Positions 1-5,145 of a stretch of 5,145 nt of DNA are shown here, one piece after another. A model generated the notes under the pieces. That model saw only the letters and a list, made by a program, of their open reading frames with translations, was not told the origin of the DNA and did no database searches. Source of the stretch: a bacterium (GTDB taxonomy: Bacteria; Chloroflexota; Dormibacteria; UBA8260; Bog-877); contig JAKABA010000261.1 of NCBI GenBank assembly GCA_021802115.1, forward strand, positions 1-5,145, given 5' to 3'. Positions within the stretch are counted from its first letter, which is position 1; each line of letters begins with the position of its first letter. A program made the position numbers and the translations under genes.

Positions 1-840
1 GAGTGGCTGGCCGCGAACGTGATGCGCGGCGAGCCTGTGCTCGGGATCTCCCGTCTCGACCTCTACTGCGACACCCAGAACTGGTCGCCCACCATGGACG
101 ACTTCGACCGCTTTCACTGCCGGGGCGTCCGCCGCCGGGTGTACTCGATGCCGGCGGAGGACCAGGCGCACACCAGAGGCCGCAAGCCCAACGGCTTCGT
201 CTTCGGCGGCGGTGACCTGATGGCCCGCTGCTACGACAAGACCCTGGAGCTCACCGTGCGAGGCTCGGAGTGGCCCAAGGCGCTGTGGGGGGACTGGGCC
301 CAGGACCAGCCAGTCTGGCGGGTCGAGTTCCAGTTCCGCCGCCGCTCCCTGGTGTCTCTGGGGTGCTCGACCCCCGAGGAGGCGCTCGCGGCCCGTCAGG
401 AGCTGTGGCACTACGGCAGCAAGTGGCTGTCGCTGCGGACCCCGACCTGCGACTCGAACCGGGCCCGCTGGCCGGAGTCCCCCGAGTGGACCGTGATCCG
501 CCAGGCGCGAGTAGGGTCGCCGACATCACCGCTGGTGCGCGACCTGGTGCGGTCTGCCGACGAGCTGAGGATGATCCGCGGTCTGGTGGGGTACGCGTCT
601 AGCCTGGCCGCCCTGGGGGCCGCTCCTGGGGTCGGAGCGGCCCTGGCCAGGACGGTGCCCGGGGTTCCCAGCTACCTCGAGCGGAAGGGCGAGGACTTCG
701 CCACCATCGTGGCTCGCAAGCGCCGCCAGAGGATCGAAGTCGTCCCTGGGCGGGATCACGATGAGAGACGGGTTGGCCCCACAACGCCGGCCGCCACCGA
801 TGGCGCGGCGCCCTTCATCAAGGGGCCTGTATGGCCGTGA
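1..840 (+). CDS. Replication initiator protein, Rep_trans-like, partial (5' end outside window)
   Basis: The reading frame is open from base 1 to a TGA at 838-840, giving 279 residues. GTG/ATG codons at 19 and 22 are probably internal, because the protein-like sequence continues upstream of them. From the first visible codon, an R-x-Y-D-K motif (R76, Y78, D79, K80) is followed by W-R-V-E-F-Q-F-R (106-113). This order resembles the catalytic part of Rep_trans rolling-circle initiators, in which a tyrosine nicks the origin; Y78 as that tyrosine is my inference. A tryptophan-rich stretch and a basic, low-complexity C-terminal tail (from about residue 235) follow. In AICEs such as pSAM2 the rep gene lies directly before xis and int, exactly as here, so the likely role is replication of the excised circle. 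Codons end almost always in G or C. The family call rests on motif memory and context, without a search. Confidence 0.72.
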   Translation, partial: EWLAANVMRGEPVLGISRLDLYCDTQNWSPTMDDFDRFHCRGVRRRVYSMPAEDQAHTRGRKPNGFVFGGGDLMARCYDKTLELTVRGSEWPKALWGDWAQDQPVWRVEFQFRRRSLVSLGCSTPEEALAARQELWHYGSKWLSLRTPTCDSNRARWPESPEWTVIRQARVGSPTSPLVRDLVRSADELRMIRGLVGYASSLAALGAAPGVGAALARTVPGVPSYLERKGEDFATIVARKRRQRIEVVPGRDHDERRVGPTTPAATDGAAPFIKGPVWP

Positions 841-1079
841 CCGAGAAGCTGCTCCTGAACGTCAACGAGGTCGCCTCACTCTTGGGCTGTGGGCGGACCT
901 ATGTCTACGGAATGATCCAGCGCGGAGAGCTACCCGTCGTCAAGTTGGGGCGGCTCACGAGGGTGCCTCGGCCTGCTGTCGAGGAGTACGTGAATGTGGG
1001 TCGGCCTGCCCACAGCCTTCCCCAGGACTCCGTGATGCCCGCGTCGTGGCCGCGCCCGTCCGTCGGAGGGCGACGATGA
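831..1079 (+). CDS. xis: Excisionase, MerR/AlpA-like helix-turn-helix protein
   Basis: This 82-residue protein starts at ATG 831, inside the end of rep (10-nt overlap), with AAGGGG at 820-825 as ribosome binding site. Residues 7-52 form a typical excisionase-type winged helix: a first helix around N12-L18 (N-E-V-A-S-L-L), a turn at G19-C20-G21, a recognition helix around R22-Q30, then a wing with G-E-L-P-V-V-K-L-G-R (32-41) leading into R-V-P-R and a helix ending E-E-Y-V. Such proteins bend attachment-site DNA and direct the integrase towards excision. Residues 56-82 form a proline-rich tail of unknown role, longer than in many AICE Xis proteins. The TGA overlaps the int start codon (ATGA), so xis and int are probably translated together. 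A role in transcriptional regulation instead of excision is possible, but the position before int favours Xis. Confidence 0.88.
   Translation: MAVTEKLLLNVNEVASLLGCGRTYVYGMIQRGELPVVKLGRLTRVPRPAVEEYVNVGRPAHSLPQDSVMPASWPRPSVGGRR
1065..1079 (+). promoter_or_regulatory. int ribosome binding site and ATGA stop/start overlap
   Basis: GGAGGG at 1065-1070 lies 5 nt before ATG 1076, and the TGA of xis occupies 1077-1079. This fixes the int start and suggests translational coupling of Xis and Int, so their ratio would be set at the translation level. Confidence 0.8.
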
Positions 1080-2221
1080 CAAGACGCGGTAACGGCGAGG
1101 GGACGATCCGGAAGCGCGCGGATGGACGGTGGGAGGCGCTGATGACCGTGACGCGTGAAGGCCGGACCCTGAGGCGGTCTATCTATGCGCACACCCGCGA
1201 AGAGGTAGCACGACTCCTACGGCAAGCCATTCGGGAAGCGGAGGCCGGTGTCCCTCCAGCTTCAGGGACGGAGACCCTAGCCACCTTCCTGGCAGTGTGG
1301 CTCGAGGCCACACGGTCCAGCCTGAGGCCTCAGACCTGGAGCACCTACGAACGGCATCTGCGCCTCCATGTGCTGCCGCACGCTGGGCGGATCCGGCTGG
1401 CGAAGCTACAGCCCTACGATCTCCAAGCCCTCTACCGCGGGCGTCTCGAGGAGGGCCTCAGCCCTACGACGGTCCATCACGTCCATGCGATCCTGCACCG
1501 GGCGCTCACGCAGGCGGTCAGGTGGGGGATAGTCCCCAGGAATGTCGCCGACCTCGTGGACCCCCCTCGGATGTCTCGGTTCGAGATGCGAGCGCTGACT
1601 GCCGATGAAGTGCGGCGCCTTCTCGACGCTGCAAAGGAGGATCGGCTAGAAGCGCTGTATGTCTTGGCTGTCTCCACTGGGATGCGTCGGGGTGAACTCC
1701 TGGCACTTCACTGGCAGGACGTCGATCTCCGGCTCCGCCGCGCATCTGTCACCGGGACGATGCAGCGCACCACCGAGGGGCTGGTGATCGGTCAACCCAA
1801 GACTTCCAAGTCGCGACGGGTGGTGATGCTCTCCGATATGGCAGTGCGGGCCTTGGAGCGCCGCCAAGAGATGGAGATAGTGGAGAGGGAGTCGGCGGGG
1901 CCACTTTGGGATGAAACCGGTCTCCTATTTCCCAACGCGTTCGGCCGGCCACTTGAGCCGGGCAACTTGCTCAGGCGATCGTACTGGCCACTCCTCAGGC
2001 GAGCCGGTCTTCCGAGGATGCGCTTCCACGACCTGAGACATACGGCGGCGACCATCATGTTGAGCCGCGGGGTGCATCCCAAGGTCGCATCGGAGATCCT
2101 GGGGCACGCGACTGTCGCGATCACCCTCGACCTCTATTCCCACGTCACCGAGTCCATGCAGGCCGAGGCCGCCCAGTTGATGGACGAGACACTTTCCGCT
2201 CCGGTCCCCTCGGGCGCCTGA
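1076..2221 (+). CDS. int: Tyrosine recombinase / site-specific integrase
   Basis: This 381-residue integrase is of normal length for phage- and AICE-type enzymes and looks intact. The start at ATG 1076 is preferred because it overlaps the xis stop (ATGA) and has GGAGGG at 1065-1070, 5 nt upstream. The frame stays open back to 761, but that stretch overlaps rep and xis and is not integrase-like. Domains: an N-terminal arm-binding domain (about 5-60, beginning G-N-G-E-G-T-I), a SAM-like core-binding domain (about 66-155), and a catalytic domain (about 172-360). The catalytic set is complete: R204 in T-G-M-R-R-G-E, K242 in P-K-T-S-K (K245 is the alternative), H318 and R321 in H-D-L-R-H, H344 in L-G-H-A, and nucleophile Y354 in L-Y-S-H-V. 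It would recombine attP with a chromosomal attB, here probably the tRNA gene at the right edge. Codon third positions are visibly more mixed than in rep. Confidence 0.97.
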   Translation: MTRRGNGEGTIRKRADGRWEALMTVTREGRTLRRSIYAHTREEVARLLRQAIREAEAGVPPASGTETLATFLAVWLEATRSSLRPQTWSTYERHLRLHVLPHAGRIRLAKLQPYDLQALYRGRLEEGLSPTTVHHVHAILHRALTQAVRWGIVPRNVADLVDPPRMSRFEMRALTADEVRRLLDAAKEDRLEALYVLAVSTGMRRGELLALHWQDVDLRLRRASVTGTMQRTTEGLVIGQPKTSKSRRVVMLSDMAVRALERRQEMEIVERESAGPLWDETGLLFPNAFGRPLEPGNLLRRSYWPLLRRAGLPRMRFHDLRHTAATIMLSRGVHPKVASEILGHATVAITLDLYSHVTESMQAEAAQLMDETLSAPVPSGA

Positions 2222-2287
2222 GTCCGGGGTCGCCGTACAGATGCCGGTCCGGTTATCGACGCCTATGAAGGTGTGCCCGATCTCCTC
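2222..2287. other. Short convergent intergenic region
   Basis: These 66 bp lie between the convergent ends of int and the alpha/beta hydrolase gene. I see no strong stem-loop with a T-tract, so any terminator here is not obvious. No copy of the tRNA 3' sequence is present, so this is not the attachment site. Confidence 0.5.
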
Positions 2288-3097
2288 TCATAAGAATCCC
2301 CTCACCACATCAGCAACCAAATCTGGTCGTTCGCGGTAGGGCAGGTGGGCAGTCCCAGGGATGAGCATGTGGCTGGCCTGGGGCAGACGGCTGGCGAGTT
2401 CCTGAGACCGGTCGATCAGGAACGGCACATCGCGGTCTCCGCACGCGACCAATGCGGGCACCGGGATCTCCTCAAGCCGACTCCAGGTGTCGAGACCGCT
2501 GGCTCCCCTGCCTTCTGAGAGGCCGTGGCGTTCGATATCGCCGATCATGTCGCGAGCAAGCCGCCTTGCTGGCTCGGGCACACGGCCTTCGGGTTCGCGT
2601 GGGCCGTCCAGCCACAACCAGAGACTTAGTCGAATCGTCTCCGCCAAGTCGCCTGACCTCGCGGCCTGGCCGAGGAGTTCATCGAATCGGTTTGTAGCGG
2701 GATCCAGCTCCGGCTCGGGTGACCCGCTGATCGCCGGCGCGAAGAGCACCAGTGAGGCGACGCGTTCCGGGCTGCGCAGCGCAAGGTCGAGTGCTACTCC
2801 TCCGCCCAGGGAGCTTCCAACCAAGCAGACAGGGACTGGCCCCAGATGGTCGAGCACTGCAGCGAGATCCTCCACATGGGAGAACTCGCCATTGCCCGGC
2901 TCACTTTCGCCGAAGCCGCGGAGGTCGTAGGCGATCACCTGAAAGCGATCGGCGAGGTCTGCGGCTACCCGGCGCCAGCTGCGTCGATCGGCCACTCCGG
3001 CATGGAGTAGGACGACGCATGTCTCCGCCTCCCCCCATCGCTCGCCGACTAGCCGAGTTGCTCCTCGCGTGACCACGAACGGCTCAGGGGCCAGCAT
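2288..3097 (-). CDS. Alpha/beta hydrolase
   Basis: This 269-residue protein has the full alpha/beta-hydrolase fold signature. A strand ending L-L-H-A-G (30-34) takes the place of the usual HG oxyanion motif, followed by D-L-R-G-F-G-E-S (58-65). The nucleophile elbow is G-S-S-L-G with S96. A helical cap follows at about 125-205, then the acid D223 in G-D-R-D and the histidine H251 in G-T-A-H-L. The triad is therefore complete and the protein should be a cytoplasmic esterase, lactonase or similar enzyme; the substrate cannot be named. There is no signal peptide. The start at ATG 3097 has AGGGG (complement of 3105-3109) 7 nt upstream. The last sense codon is TTA, rare in high-GC actinobacteria, though a terminal position makes bldA control speculative. 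The gene converges on int and lies 110 bp downstream of the 2H-phosphoesterase gene on the same strand. Confidence 0.93.
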   Translation of the reverse strand: MLAPEPFVVTRGATRLVGERWGEAETCVVLLHAGVADRRSWRRVAADLADRFQVIAYDLRGFGESEPGNGEFSHVEDLAAVLDHLGPVPVCLVGSSLGGGVALDLALRSPERVASLVLFAPAISGSPEPELDPATNRFDELLGQAARSGDLAETIRLSLWLWLDGPREPEGRVPEPARRLARDMIGDIERHGLSEGRGASGLDTWSRLEEIPVPALVACGDRDVPFLIDRSQELASRLPQASHMLIPGTAHLPYRERPDLVADVVRGFL

Positions 3098-3207
3098 GCG
3101 AGCACCCCTAGCATCCGGTAGCGCCAGGGAAGGCCCACTGCGGGGCTCTCCTGGGCGCCGAGTCCCTCCTTGAGCCCGCCCCGACCACCGACTGCTCCGA
3201 GCCCGTC
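3098..3207 (-). other. Intergenic region between phosphoesterase and hydrolase genes
   Basis: These 110 bp separate two same-strand genes. A GGGCTC near 3139-3146 can pair with a GAGCCC near 3172-3178 across a loop of about 23 nt. This is too loose to call a terminator. The gap is wide enough for the hydrolase gene to have its own promoter, but no clear -10/-35 pair is visible. Confidence 0.4.
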
Positions 3208-3735
3208 CTATTCGCCGAGTTCGGCTCGCCAGAGGATCTCACCGCGGGTGTCGTCCACCAGCGCTATCCCGGAGATGGCGGTCCGAAGTGGCAGAGGGGA
3301 ATTCAGGACCCTGTCCATCGCGACTCCAAACTGACCCTGAGGGACGCTTTGTGTGAGGGTGCAATGCGGGATCCACTGGCCTGGTAGGTAATGGCTCCAG
3401 ACGTCTGCGCCAGCACGACTGACCGCCGTGCCTATCTCCGCGCTTGCCTCCAGGAGCTCTGGAGCTGGCACAACCCCCAGGAACAGGACCCGGCCAACGA
3501 ATGCGCCGACTCCGTCGAGAGTCAAGGCCCTCGGGATCCTGAGCGACCCGGCGAGTACACGAGCAACCGCCGCGGTCGGGATTGCGTCGGCGACGACAAG
3601 CGAGACGTGGGGGTGGTGGCGACGGTGGGAGTAGGTGCCTAGAGACCCGACACCGTCCTCGTCAAGCGCGGACCAGAGGGATCTGATCGCAGCGTCGGCA
3701 GCGCCGTCGAACAGTAGAACCACACCCTGGGCCAT
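3208..3735 (-). CDS. 2H phosphoesterase / 2'-5' RNA ligase family protein
   Basis: This 175-residue protein carries the two H-x-T/S motifs that define the 2H phosphoesterase superfamily: H43-V44-S45 (in H-P-H-V-S-L) and H124-C125-T126 (in W-I-P-H-C-T-L). They are about 80 residues apart, as expected for the two lobes of the bilobal fold. Family members act on 2',3'-cyclic phosphates, 2'-5' linkages or cyclic nucleotides and include LigT, ThpR, yeast cyclic phosphodiesterase and the phage anti-CBASS enzyme Acb1. The actual substrate here cannot be inferred. The length is usual for compact bacterial members and no residue of the motifs is missing. The start at ATG 3735 has no good Shine-Dalgarno. 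A TATCGT on the minus strand (3743-3748) could be a -10 element for a leaderless message, but no convincing -35 accompanies it. Confidence 0.88.
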   Translation of the reverse strand: MAQGVVLLFDGAADAAIRSLWSALDEDGVGSLGTYSHRRHHPHVSLVVADAIPTAAVARVLAGSLRIPRALTLDGVGAFVGRVLFLGVVPAPELLEASAEIGTAVSRAGADVWSHYLPGQWIPHCTLTQSVPQGQFGVAMDRVLNSPLPLRTAISGIALVDDTRGEILWRAELGE

Positions 3736-3852
3736 CGCGGCAACGATACCGGCAAGGCAGACCGAAGATGGGCTGCGGAGGCAGCAATCGAATTCCCCCT
3801 TCCCCGTCCGACTTAGGTCGAGGGGTACAACCTTGGCTCCATGAGCCGGTCC
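3736..3852 (-). other. Intergenic region upstream of the 2H phosphoesterase gene
   Basis: These 117 bp hold a small hairpin (3835-3847) just after the stop of the small membrane protein gene, and a possible -10-like TATCGT close to the phosphoesterase start. The stretch is a plausible boundary between two transcription units, but neither promoter nor terminator is strong. Confidence 0.4.
3835..3847 (-). terminator. Possible weak stem-loop terminator
   Basis: GGCTC (3835-3839) pairs perfectly with GAGCC (3843-3847) across a 3-nt loop, 5 bp below the stop codon of the 48-residue ORF on the minus strand. Only short, T-poor sequence follows, so termination would be weak or Rho-assisted. A chance palindrome is quite possible. 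Confidence 0.25.
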
Positions 3853-3999
3853 CTACAGGGTGAAGTAGAGGGTGACGGCGGAGGCGCCGAAGGCTGCTGC
3901 GGACCGCCCGGTCTGCGTGCGGAGCAGAACCACCAGGCTGGCGAGGGCCCCGGCCAGTGCCAGGCCCAGCGCCAGGCTGCCCCAAGCATCTTTGCTCAT
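3853..3999 (-). CDS. Small predicted membrane protein, 48 residues
   Basis: Reading the minus strand from ATG 3999 to TAG 3853 gives 48 residues. After a short polar start (M-S-K-D), residues 6-26 are almost wholly hydrophobic (L, A, G, V) and should span the membrane. A basic, polar turn follows (R27-T-Q-T-G-R32), then a second, shorter and less hydrophobic segment (33-48) ending in Y-F-T-L. A possible topology is two segments with a short basic loop. Nearly all third codon positions are G or C, which supports real coding. The start lies 30 nt after the stop of the 270-residue gene on the same strand, so the two are probably co-transcribed. The ribosome binding site is poor (GGACT about 8-12 nt upstream), so expression may depend on coupling. 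I do not recognise a family; roles such as a partner or anchor of the upstream protein are only guesses. Confidence 0.6.
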   Translation of the reverse strand: MSKDAWGSLALGLALAGALASLVVLLRTQTGRSAAAFGASAVTLYFTL

Positions 4000-4029
4000 G
4001 CTGAGCAGAGTCCTGGACTGACGATTCGG

Positions 4030-4842
4030 TTACGGTCTCCCCGGGTGATGGAGGTAGGGAGAGAGCGGGCCGACCACTCTGCTCCGGTAGGCGCCGAGGG
4101 CTTGGTCGAATGCGCGGGGGATCTCTATGTCCCTTGGCGGGGCCGGGATCCGCACGGCAACGAGCGGGGACCCCGCGATCTGCACGTTCCTTGCTCCAGG
4201 GGGGAAGCCGAGTTCGGCGCCGTCCTGGAGCACCTGCATGTCGGCGGGGGTCCCGGTATGGGTGGGTCCGATGTGTTGGTTCCCGAGCGGATCCTGCCAC
4301 AGGAGGCGGAAGCCCTTGAGGGCGGTAAAGAGGACTGGCAGGCGCTGGTGTCGGTCGGTGTTCGAGATTCGGTTGAGGAGGAGGAGAGCGTGGACTCCTT
4401 CGCCAGGCCGACCCGTTCCCCTCGGGGGCTGCAGGGACTTGAGGATTGCGACCGCCTCGGGCCGAACGTTGGCGGTGTCCGACCGCCATCGCCCACGTTC
4501 CTTCGTGCGCTGTTCATCCTCGCCCGCGAGAGGCTCTTCCCAGACCCCTTCGAAATAGATCGGGAAGTAGACACTGTGCCTTTGGGCCGAGGGCACCAGA
4601 CCGGCCATGAGGTGGTCGAGACCGCTTCGCAGGTTGTACACAAAGTCGGCGGCCATAGGGCCCAGCTCCACTGGCGGGGATGATGTGAACCATAGGTGGT
4701 GTGAGTCGCGCTTGCCGTTGAAGCCCCGGCGGACCTCGTAAGGGTGGGTGTCAGCCCACTGGGCGATGGTGACCTTGAGGTCGTGGAGGTGCTTCTCGGC
4801 CCTGTCGGCCTTGAGGATGTACGACGGGACCAACTCGCTCAC
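4030..4842 (-). CDS. Uncharacterised protein with R-x4-H (HEPN-like) and N-x5-D-x-H motifs
   Basis: This 270-residue protein starts at GTG 4842 and ends with TAA at 4030. GAAAGGAG (complement of 4851-4858) lies 8 nt upstream and fixes the start. No signal peptide or membrane segment is visible. An N-terminal helix (about 11-30) is followed by N-L-R-S-G-L-D-H (70-77), which contains R72-x4-H77, the spacing used by HEPN ribonucleases. Then come F-P-I (93-95) and an L-N-R-I-S-N-T-D-R-H block (156-165) with N157, D163 and H165. From memory, uncharacterised bacterial proteins share this motif order, with a D-K-H-R version of the last block, but I cannot name a domain. The middle (105-150) is polar and probably disordered or variable; the C-terminus is proline-rich. 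HEPN membership is a hypothesis. The gene is the one nearest the tRNA junction and probably heads a transcription unit with the small membrane protein gene. Confidence 0.8.
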   Translation of the reverse strand: MSELVPSYILKADRAEKHLHDLKVTIAQWADTHPYEVRRGFNGKRDSHHLWFTSSPPVELGPMAADFVYNLRSGLDHLMAGLVPSAQRHSVYFPIYFEGVWEEPLAGEDEQRTKERGRWRSDTANVRPEAVAILKSLQPPRGTGRPGEGVHALLLLNRISNTDRHQRLPVLFTALKGFRLLWQDPLGNQHIGPTHTGTPADMQVLQDGAELGFPPGARNVQIAGSPLVAVRIPAPPRDIEIPRAFDQALGAYRSRVVGPLSPYLHHPGRP

Positions 4843-4848
4843 GGATTA

Positions 4849-4860
4849 CTCTCCTTTCAT
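4849..4860 (-). promoter_or_regulatory. Strong ribosome binding site deciding a GTG start
   Basis: On the minus strand GAAAGGAG (4851-4858) sits 8 nt before GTG 4842. It is the best Shine-Dalgarno on this strand of the window and supports the GTG over any internal ATG. Confidence 0.8.
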
Positions 4861-4946
4861 GATCGGCGAGTTTCTGCCTGAGAGCCGAAAGATCTCCAAC
4901 TGGGCCGAGACTCCCGTCCCGACCCGCTGAGAGGTCCATAGCGAGC

Positions 4947-4963
4947 CCGGCCAGCTCAGCCGG
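4947..4963. repeat. Short inverted repeat
   Basis: CCGGC (4947-4951) and GCCGG (4959-4963) flank a 7-nt loop. No T-tract follows on either strand. It could be a protein-binding site or chance in GC-rich sequence. Confidence 0.3.
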
Positions 4964-5036
4964 CGCAGGATGGCGAACCTCTGCCCTCAAACGAGACAGC
5001 GGACCGACGAGTGGTCGAACGCGGGTTTGGAACTGG

Positions 5037-5058
5037 CTGTGGTCAAAACTGTGGTCAA
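5037..5058 (+). repeat. Direct repeat pair, candidate integrase arm-type sites
   Basis: The 10-mer CTGTGGTCAA occurs at 5037-5046 and again at 5049-5058, identical, with starts 12 bp apart. A related GTGGTCGA lies at 5011-5018. The pair lies about 50 bp from the tRNA 3' end. Tyrosine integrases of the two-DNA-binding-domain type use short direct repeats beside the core site as arm sites, and the integrase in this window has the N-terminal arm-binding domain needed. Assignment is by position and spacing only. Confidence 0.6.
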
Positions 5059-5104
5059 TGGCTCCATCGTGGGCAGTAGCTCATGTGACGTTGAGATCGA
5101 AAAC

Positions 5105-5145
5105 TGGTGCCGAGGGGCGGGATCGAACCGCCGACACCGGGTTTT
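5105..5145 (-). tRNA. tRNA 3' half, probably tRNA-Phe, cut by the window edge; likely attachment site
   Basis: Read on the minus strand, the edge holds the end of an anticodon loop (A-rich, 5143-5145), the anticodon-stem 3' strand (5138-5142), a GTGTC variable loop (5133-5137), a 5-bp T stem GGCGG/CCGCC (5128-5132 and 5116-5120) around the T loop TTCGATC (5121-5127), the acceptor 3' strand CCTCGGC (5109-5115), discriminator A (5108) and encoded CCA (5105-5107). The A at anticodon position 36 with the GTGTC variable loop and discriminator A fits tRNA-Phe (GAA). The alignment of the anticodon stem can slip by one base, and a tRNA-Leu with a long variable arm is not excluded. The 3' end points into the mobile element, as for AICEs integrated in tRNA 3' ends; pSE211 and pMEA100 use tRNA-Phe. 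The 5' half lies outside the window, so whether the gene is intact cannot be seen. Confidence 0.85.

Larger units (their letters stand above)
4843..5104. other. Non-coding element end between the last gene and the tRNA
   Basis: About 260 bp without a convincing gene. It should contain the promoter of the minus-strand unit, but I could not find a -10/-35 pair worth calling; TATGGA (complement of 4935-4940) is only a -10 fragment. It contains a small inverted repeat (4947-4963) and the direct repeats at 5037-5058. The roughly 70 bp next to the tRNA look less GC-rich than the coding regions, as is common for attachment-site flanks. Confidence 0.55.

Noticed and set aside
761..1075. Upstream extension of int in the same open frame
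   Set aside because: It overlaps rep and xis, is arginine-rich shadow sequence without integrase similarity, and a good ribosome binding site plus ATGA overlap mark 1076 as the start.
2222..2287. Attachment site directly after int, as in many AICEs
   Set aside because: No tRNA-derived sequence or repeat is present in these 66 bp.
2487..2930. Plus-strand open frame antisense to the alpha/beta hydrolase
   Set aside because: Serine/arginine-rich shadow; the minus-strand frame has a complete catalytic triad and fold motifs.
3647..3655. 9-bp match (CCGACACCG) to the tRNA variable-loop/anticodon-stem region, considered as a second att site
   Set aside because: The match does not extend into the T arm or acceptor stem and lies inside the phosphoesterase gene; nine bases is within chance for GC-rich DNA.
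3662..4489. Long minus-strand open frame of 275 codons
   Set aside because: It overlaps the 270-residue gene, the small membrane gene and the phosphoesterase start in another frame. Its product is low-complexity proline/arginine-rich, typical of shadows in high-GC DNA.
3841..4683. Long plus-strand open frame of 280 codons
   Set aside because: It is antisense to the 270-residue gene and the small membrane gene, has no recognisable motif and no good ribosome binding site, and ignores the minus-strand coding bias.
5105..5145. tRNA-Trp as identity
   Set aside because: The A-rich anticodon loop would fit, but bacterial tRNA-Trp carries discriminator G whereas this one has A; tRNA-Phe fits better.

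Overview
The window is GC-rich, its genes are closely packed with mostly G/C-ending codons, and its gene set points to an actinobacterium (Actinomycetota). Genus cannot be judged from this sequence. It looks like one end of an integrated mobile element of the actinomycete integrative and conjugative element (AICE) type, or a related integrative plasmid. The rest of the element should lie to the left of position 1.

Layout: positions 1-2221 (+ strand) hold the maintenance cassette. It contains the C-terminal part of a Rep_trans-like replication initiator (open at the left edge), a small winged-helix excisionase and a tyrosine-recombinase integrase. The three genes are translationally chained: the rep stop overlaps the xis start by 10 nt, and the xis stop overlaps the int start as ATGA. 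Positions 2288-4842 (- strand, converging on int) hold four genes that look like cargo: an alpha/beta hydrolase, a 2H-phosphoesterase (2'-5' RNA ligase family), a 48-residue predicted membrane protein, and a 270-residue protein of unknown function with an R-x4-H motif reminiscent of HEPN ribonucleases.

The right edge (5105-5145, - strand) is the 3' half of a tRNA gene with an encoded CCA, most consistent with tRNA-Phe. Its 3' end faces the element, as expected for integration into a tRNA 3' end. About 50 bp inside that end is a perfect 10-bp direct repeat at 12-bp spacing (5037-5046 and 5049-5058), a good candidate for integrase arm-type binding sites. I therefore read the tRNA as the attachment junction and 2288-4842 as cargo lying between int and the att site.

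How the parts would work together: Rep would replicate the excised circle, Int with Xis would integrate and excise it at the tRNA, and the minus-strand genes would be passengers. Nothing in the passenger block is a recognised defence or metabolic system. The unknown protein with its adjacent small membrane protein is the most interesting unit. Only the right junction is visible, so the element's full extent and its transfer genes are not seen.
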